Shown here piece by piece: positions 7,676-11,999 of a stretch of DNA of 11,999 nt (within the stretch, counting starts at the first letter, position 1; each line of letters opens with the position of its first letter). This DNA is from Conidiobolus incongruus B7586 (taxonomy: Eukaryota; Entomophthoromycota; Entomophthoromycetes; Entomophthorales; Conidiobolaceae): NCBI GenBank assembly GCA_000697335.1, contig JNEM01005700.1:1-11999 (forward strand), written 5' to 3'. Below the pieces are notes generated by a model. It had not been told where the DNA came from, did not search any database, and worked only from the letters and a program-made list of their open reading frames with translations. Position numbers and translations under genes: made by a program.

Positions 7676-9202
7676 ATGACAAGCCGTAATAATCCTAATG
7701 GACGTCAAGGCCGACCTGACGGCTCTTCGGGAGGCGGTCATCATTTTCATCCTCTGTTTACGAGAGCTTTAAATGGTGCTCAAGGCATTAAACGTGCTCC
7801 ACTATCACCAGTGACAGCTCCCTCTACTCGTGCCACCCCTCCTCTATCAACTCAGGCAACGCCTACAGTCCATAAAATCTCATCTAATCACAATTCTTCA
7901 ACTACTATTGTTAATTCATCTACTCTATCTAATAATGGAACATCTAGAAGAAATATACAAATTAAAGGAACTTTCGCTTTTCAACAAATTTTGGAATCGG
8001 CCTCTCGCTCCAACAATCTTTCACCCAAATCTTCCAATACAACTAACACTACAAATAATGTTATTTCTATTAAAGGATTAGCTAATCGAGAAACTACTAA
8101 GCCTAATAACAATAGTGATTATAGTAACACCTCTCATAGTAGATCCTCAGTTCAAGATATTCCGGAGGAGGGAATCTCACTGAAACGTTTACGTGCTGAG
8201 CGCACCGAAAGACTCGAAATTAATTCAAGATATGACCAATCGCATCAGAGCATGTCCAAACATCGTCGAGGTTCTCAGGACTATAACAGGGGTCATAATA
8301 GCACTGATTCGAGAAAGAAGCCCAATTATATTAATAATATCTCTAGCTTGTCTATTGAAACTACAAAATCTTCTGTGCAGAATGCATCTCATAGAAATCT
8401 CGACAGTCCAAAGTATGGAAAGCAGTTGAGTCCTTTCCAGTCTACTAATCGCAATCCTAACAATGTACATTATTCTTCACAAAAAACTGAATCTGTCTCT
8501 AACCAGGGTGATACCACCACCACTACTGGTGCTATCACTAATGAAACTGATTCACCTAACACTAACACATTCTCTGAACAGTATTATCAGCCATTCGAAG
8601 GTTATTATATTCGTTGTCGCTATTTTCCAGTTTGCAATTTAGGAAACAGCTGCAAATTTTACCACCCTACAGAAATGTGCCCTCTGTACCCCAACTGTCC
8701 AGCTCCCAGCAACCAGTGTATGTATATCCATCCCACGACTGAAAAGCCCAAGTTCAATCCAGAACTCTCTGCCAAAATCCCCTGTCGTTATGGGAAATAC
8801 TGTCGTACTGTTGGCTGTGGATTTTTGCATACACCCGATATGGAGGAGACCAAATGTAAATATGGTAAATTGTGCGCGAATGCCGATTGCAAATACCCCC
8901 ACGACATGAACTACATTCCACCATTTGTCGTGAAGCGGGTCCTTCCCGTCGATCCCGTCACCCGTCTGCCACTCAGTATCAAAGACACTTTGACCAAACG
9001 CTCCAATGAAATCTTGAAAACTTGGCAACACAATATCGACGTGAACACGCGACGCCTCAAAGATGCTACAATCGCCAATGCCCAAGAAGTCGCCGCCACC
9101 GAGGACTTTGAAATCCACATTGCTGAGGAGCTGCCTCCCAAAGGCTCCAAAGCCACCGTCATCACCCAAATCATTCCATGCTTTCCTATTGTTTCAGAGT
9201 AA
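7676..9202 (+). CDS. CCCH zinc-finger protein, Nab2/ZC3H14-like fingers
   Basis: Single open frame of 508 residues. Residues 1 to about 310 are low-complexity, rich in Ser, Asn and Thr, starting with an RG/G-rich segment; basic clusters such as KRLRAER (from residue 170) could serve nuclear import. Four tandem CCCH fingers follow: Cys314-Cys320-Cys326-His330 (CX5CX5CX3H), Cys335-Cys341-Cys348-His352 (CX5CX6CX3H), Cys370-Cys376-Cys381-His385 and Cys394-Cys400-Cys405-His409 (both CX5CX4CX3H). Short CX5CX4-6CX3H spacing with an aromatic pair before the His is the style of poly(A)-binding Nab2/ZC3H14 proteins, so binding to A-rich RNA in the nucleus is the best inference. Unlike ZC3H14 (five fingers) there are four, followed by a further 99-residue tail with KRVLPVDPVTRLPLSIKDTL and an alpha-helical, mixed-charge stretch that I do not recognise. 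The 3' half is much richer in C and G than the 5' half. Orthology to ZC3H14 is unproven. Confidence 0.82.
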   Translation: MTSRNNPNGRQGRPDGSSGGGHHFHPLFTRALNGAQGIKRAPLSPVTAPSTRATPPLSTQATPTVHKISSNHNSSTTIVNSSTLSNNGTSRRNIQIKGTFAFQQILESASRSNNLSPKSSNTTNTTNNVISIKGLANRETTKPNNNSDYSNTSHSRSSVQDIPEEGISLKRLRAERTERLEINSRYDQSHQSMSKHRRGSQDYNRGHNSTDSRKKPNYINNISSLSIETTKSSVQNASHRNLDSPKYGKQLSPFQSTNRNPNNVHYSSQKTESVSNQGDTTTTTGAITNETDSPNTNTFSEQYYQPFEGYYIRCRYFPVCNLGNSCKFYHPTEMCPLYPNCPAPSNQCMYIHPTTEKPKFNPELSAKIPCRYGKYCRTVGCGFLHTPDMEETKCKYGKLCANADCKYPHDMNYIPPFVVKRVLPVDPVTRLPLSIKDTLTKRSNEILKTWQHNIDVNTRRLKDATIANAQEVAATEDFEIHIAEELPPKGSKATVITQIIPCFPIVSE

Positions 9203-9284
9203 TTAATCTTTCCAATCAAAAACCAGCATTTTAATTGTATTATATCAAACTCCCAAAAAACATCATTATTATTATTTTTATCAG

Positions 9285-9290
9285 AATAAA
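9285..9290 (+). promoter_or_regulatory. Possible poly(A) signal of the CCCH gene
   Basis: AATAAA lies 83 bases after the stop of the CCCH-finger gene. It is the first exact hexamer I see downstream, and its spacing would suit 3' end formation. Confidence 0.4.
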
Positions 9291-10029
9291 AAATTTTTAG
9301 TATGTCTAAATCTCTGTTTATCCTTAATATGCTATAATTTTAGTTTTATTTTTCTATTTTTTGTTAATTTCACTTTGAACTTTATCAATGTTTCCAAATT
9401 AAGATAATATTTATATAAATATAACTAAATAAAGTAAATACAGTTCAATTACATTTGAAATTTATCAAATTTTTATCTAAACATCACATTTTTTTATTTG
9501 AACACAATTCAAAATTATTTTATATAATATATAATTTAATCATATATAGAGGTAATTGTAAAAATAGGTGAATATGAATATATTAAAATTAATATAAATT
9601 TTTATAAATTTATAGAATATCAGTGAAATAAAAAATATCATAAATTATATTTTAATAATATTGATATCAGTTATAATAAACAAATGAAGAAGAGGTTATG
9701 AATTAGTACGTATAAATCAATAAGTACATTACATTTATTTCTTTAATTATTCATAAACTAATCAATTTTTAATTCATTTACTATTAATTAATTGAAGTTT
9801 TTAACTTATTGAGAGGTTAATTAAACTTTAAAAATAATTATTTTTCAAAGTTCGAGATAAATTTCAGTTGCGTTGATTTATTATGATGAAAAGATATTTA
9901 ATTGAAATCAATATGATAGGGTGTTAGTAGTGTAACTATTTAATAAAAAATTACCAATATTATGTAAAAATTTTGGTTATATTACTTAACCACAATTTTT
10001 CAAATTAACTCACTCAATTTGGATAATTC

Positions 10030-10054
10030 AATATCAATATATTGTATTGATATT
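10030..10054. repeat. Perfect 10-base inverted repeat with a 5-base loop
   Basis: AATATCAATA (10030-10039) and TATTGATATT (10045-10054) are exact reverse complements around the loop TATTG. Palindromes of this kind arise readily in very AT-rich DNA. It is not followed by a T run tied to any gene, so I assign no role. Confidence 0.7.
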
Positions 10055-11129
10055 ATATTAATTTTAATACTAAACGTTTATTGTAATACTCTCATTTTAT
10101 AAAAGAATGAGCTAATTTTAAAATTTAATAATATATAAATTTCGGTTTAAATTTTACAAATATTAAAAATTTTAAATATTTCTTTTCAAGAGAATTGCAA
10201 TTTTTTAGTCAAGGATGGCAAGATTTAACCATTTGGAGGGCAATCTACTTTAAAATCATTTAAACATAATTCTTTTAAAATTGGGATGTGGTTGGGTTAG
10301 GCTTTATTAAGAATTATGCTATCAGTTATTAGCTTATATTAGTAATTTTAAATAACATATATATTATTTCTAATAAAATAATGCTATATTTCAAAATTTA
10401 AGGAATATTTTATATATTTTTTATTCATTAATTATATATTGAATTAATATAATTATGATTGTAATAGCAAGTACATTTTGGTTTTCAATTAGAATTTAAT
10501 TTGTTATTTAATTTTAAATTTATTTCCTTAAGTTAATAATTTCTTGATTCATTATAAAATCTAAAATTCTTAAAACTAAAGAAAAAAAAGGCTATCTACC
10601 AAATATCTTAATCTTATAATAGCATTACCACAAGCTTACAGTGTTTATATTAACAAAATCTTTAAGTTTTATAATATATTGATTCTAGCCAAGTTTAATA
10701 TTCTAGTCAAATTGAGGTTTATATTCATCAAATAGTCAAAATTATAAATTTTGAATTTTTTTTATTCACCCTTATTTTGGCATTTAATATATCATACTTA
10801 AGACTTGATTAATATTCATTATTGATTTTTAAAATTAATAAAGTAATAAATATTAAAATATTTCACTATTTTTCTTAACAGCGCCTATGATAAGTAGTGA
10901 AAGATATTAAATAGTTTGATATATTTATATCCTTTTGATTGAACATTATATAAAATTATTATTAAAGCTATAATGTGTAGATTAGCTTAATTTTAGTGAT
11001 CTTAAAATAGCTTAAATAACTTTATTAATAATTTATATAATATATGTATTATCTGTTCTTTATGAACAGTAAAATTAATTAGTTTAAAAATTAAAACTTT
11101 ATCTTATTAAAATTAAATATATAAGCTAT

Positions 11130-11250
11130 TACCCAATGATGTTATACAGCTTTCGTAGCCAAAAAAAATCAAAATATCATAATCCTTGAGACATATGATA
11201 TAAGGGAGATGCTTCTGATTACTAGCCTATAGAAAATCAACTCTTATTAT
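11130..11250 (+). mobile_element. Probable scrap of a Tc1-like (DD34E) transposase
   Basis: Two short blocks resemble the catalytic end of Tc1-type transposases. The first, near 11134-11193, reads Q, stop, CYTAFVAKKNQNIIILE, compared with QDNAPCHTAK and NNIxVLEWP in the family. The second, near 11217-11243, reads DY, stop, PIENQL, compared with SPDLNPIENLW, where the Glu (codon 11232-11234) would be the third catalytic residue. The blocks are in different frames. The distance from the expected Asp position (11137) to the Glu is 95 bases, against 105 for an intact DD34E spacing. The fragment is dead, and its ends and terminal repeats are not visible. The match is short, so chance remains possible. 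Confidence 0.42.
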
Positions 11251-11999
11251 TAATATTATTCCAAATAATATTTAATAAAAATTAACCAGATCAATATTAT
11301 TTATATTCACTTTATAATGATATATATTGAAGCTCAAGAATGTTAGATTTTAATTTACAAAATCGTCCTTACATTTCTACAAATAAACTCAGTTTTTACA
11401 TAAAGCACTTTTAAAATATACAATTGATTACTAAAGACAATATTTATCATAATCCAAAATAGAAATATATATTGAATTATATATACTATGGTCATAATTA
11501 CCAATCTGTTATCACTATGATTTTTGAATAAAAATTTAACAATAAGGTTTATTTTTTTATAATTTATATAAGATTTAATTTTTAATTTCATAATTTTTGA
11601 TAATAAATGCAATCAAACTCTTAATTAAATTTATTTTATTCTTTTATATATCTTAAATAATTTTAACTATTTTCCCAATAATTTATAAATCAATGGAAAA
11701 AATTAAAATTCCATATTTATTTAATATATAAATGATCTAAAAATATAGGTTTATAATCCTATATATAGACTCAAGGCTATTAACTATTATTTTATATTAA
11801 TTTTTATATAAAATTTATTAAATATAGTTTTACTTAATTATTAAAACTTCCTTCAAATTTATAAAGGTAAATAATTTCTTTAATATTTAGTTTCTTTATT
11901 TATTTTTATCTAGAGTTTAAATAATATTAAAATAAATCAATGAATATTAAAAAAACTATCAAATAAATTTATTATCTATATTTTATTTCTAAAAATTTA
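11251..11999. other. AT-rich DNA to the window end, no gene seen
   Basis: The final 750 bases are AT-rich with no convincing coding segment. An 85-codon minus-strand open frame near 11355-11612 is made mostly of Ile, Lys, Asn and Tyr, as expected by chance at this composition. Some of the first 150 bases may be the C-terminal remainder of the Tc1-like scrap. Confidence 0.5.

Larger units (their letters stand above)
9203..11119. other. Long AT-rich intergenic stretch
   Basis: No supportable gene was seen in about 1.9 kb. It contains the 3' end of the CCCH gene, a 10-base inverted repeat near 10030, a small GC-richer island at about 10205-10320, and a 6-base hairpin (CTGTTC, loop TTTAT, GAACAG) at 11053-11069. 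Stops are frequent in all frames. Upstream parts of the Tc1-like relic that begins near 11130 may lie at its right-hand end but cannot be read. Confidence 0.55.

Noticed and set aside
8639-9169. Minus-strand 176-codon open frame
   Set aside because: It is antisense to the CCCH finger region, whose plus-strand frame has sixteen correctly spaced Cys and His ligands. The reverse frame is a by-product of the higher GC there.
11053-11069. Hairpin CTGTTC-TTTAT-GAACAG as an RNA element or terminator
   Set aside because: Only six base pairs, not near any gene end, and expected by chance in several kilobases of spacer.
11355-11612. Minus-strand 85-codon open frame with hydrophobic stretches
   Set aside because: Composition is what random AT-rich DNA gives; no conserved motif, no intron evidence and no promoter support.

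Overview
The window looks like nuclear DNA of an AT-rich eukaryote, most likely an early-diverging fungus. Four things point there: extremely AT-rich intergenic DNA; two short GT-AG introns of 47 and 64 bases; a long fungal-type HTD2 dehydratase instead of the short animal form; and mitochondrial and tRNA-modification genes of opisthokont type. A guess within fungi (for example Entomophthoromycotina or Glomeromycotina) would rest on composition alone. All four intact genes use TAA or TAG as stop, so nothing suggests a reassigned genetic code.

Layout from left to right. 1-649 is AT-rich DNA with nothing recognisable. About 650-1502 (+) is a decayed mariner DNA transposon. 1702-2810 (-) is HTD2, with a 47-base intron that conceals its last 79 codons. 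2811-4071 is a spacer holding a small tandem repeat and one protein-like snippet. 4072-4284 (+) is COA4, a twin CX9C mitochondrial protein. About 4352-5530 (-) is a multi-exon pseudogene of a short-chain dehydrogenase/reductase (SDR), recognisable by its ordered SDR landmarks. 5729-6797 (+) is an ALKBH8-type RRM plus AlkB tRNA hydroxylase split by a 64-base intron. 7676-9202 (+) encodes a 508-residue protein with four Nab2/ZC3H14-like CCCH zinc fingers. 9203-11999 is mainly AT-rich spacer with a probable Tc1-like transposase scrap near 11130-11250.

The genes do not form a single pathway. HTD2 (mitochondrial fatty acid synthesis, which feeds lipoate) and COA4 (cytochrome c oxidase assembly) both serve mitochondrial respiration, are transcribed divergently and lie 1.3 kb apart. 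ALKBH8 (wobble-uridine hydroxylation) and the CCCH protein (probable RNA binding) both concern RNA.

No new system with operon-like logic is evident. The points most worth a second look are the ALKBH8 without a methyltransferase domain, the CCCH protein with a long tail and a GC-shifted 3' half, and the gene and transposon fossils in the spacers.
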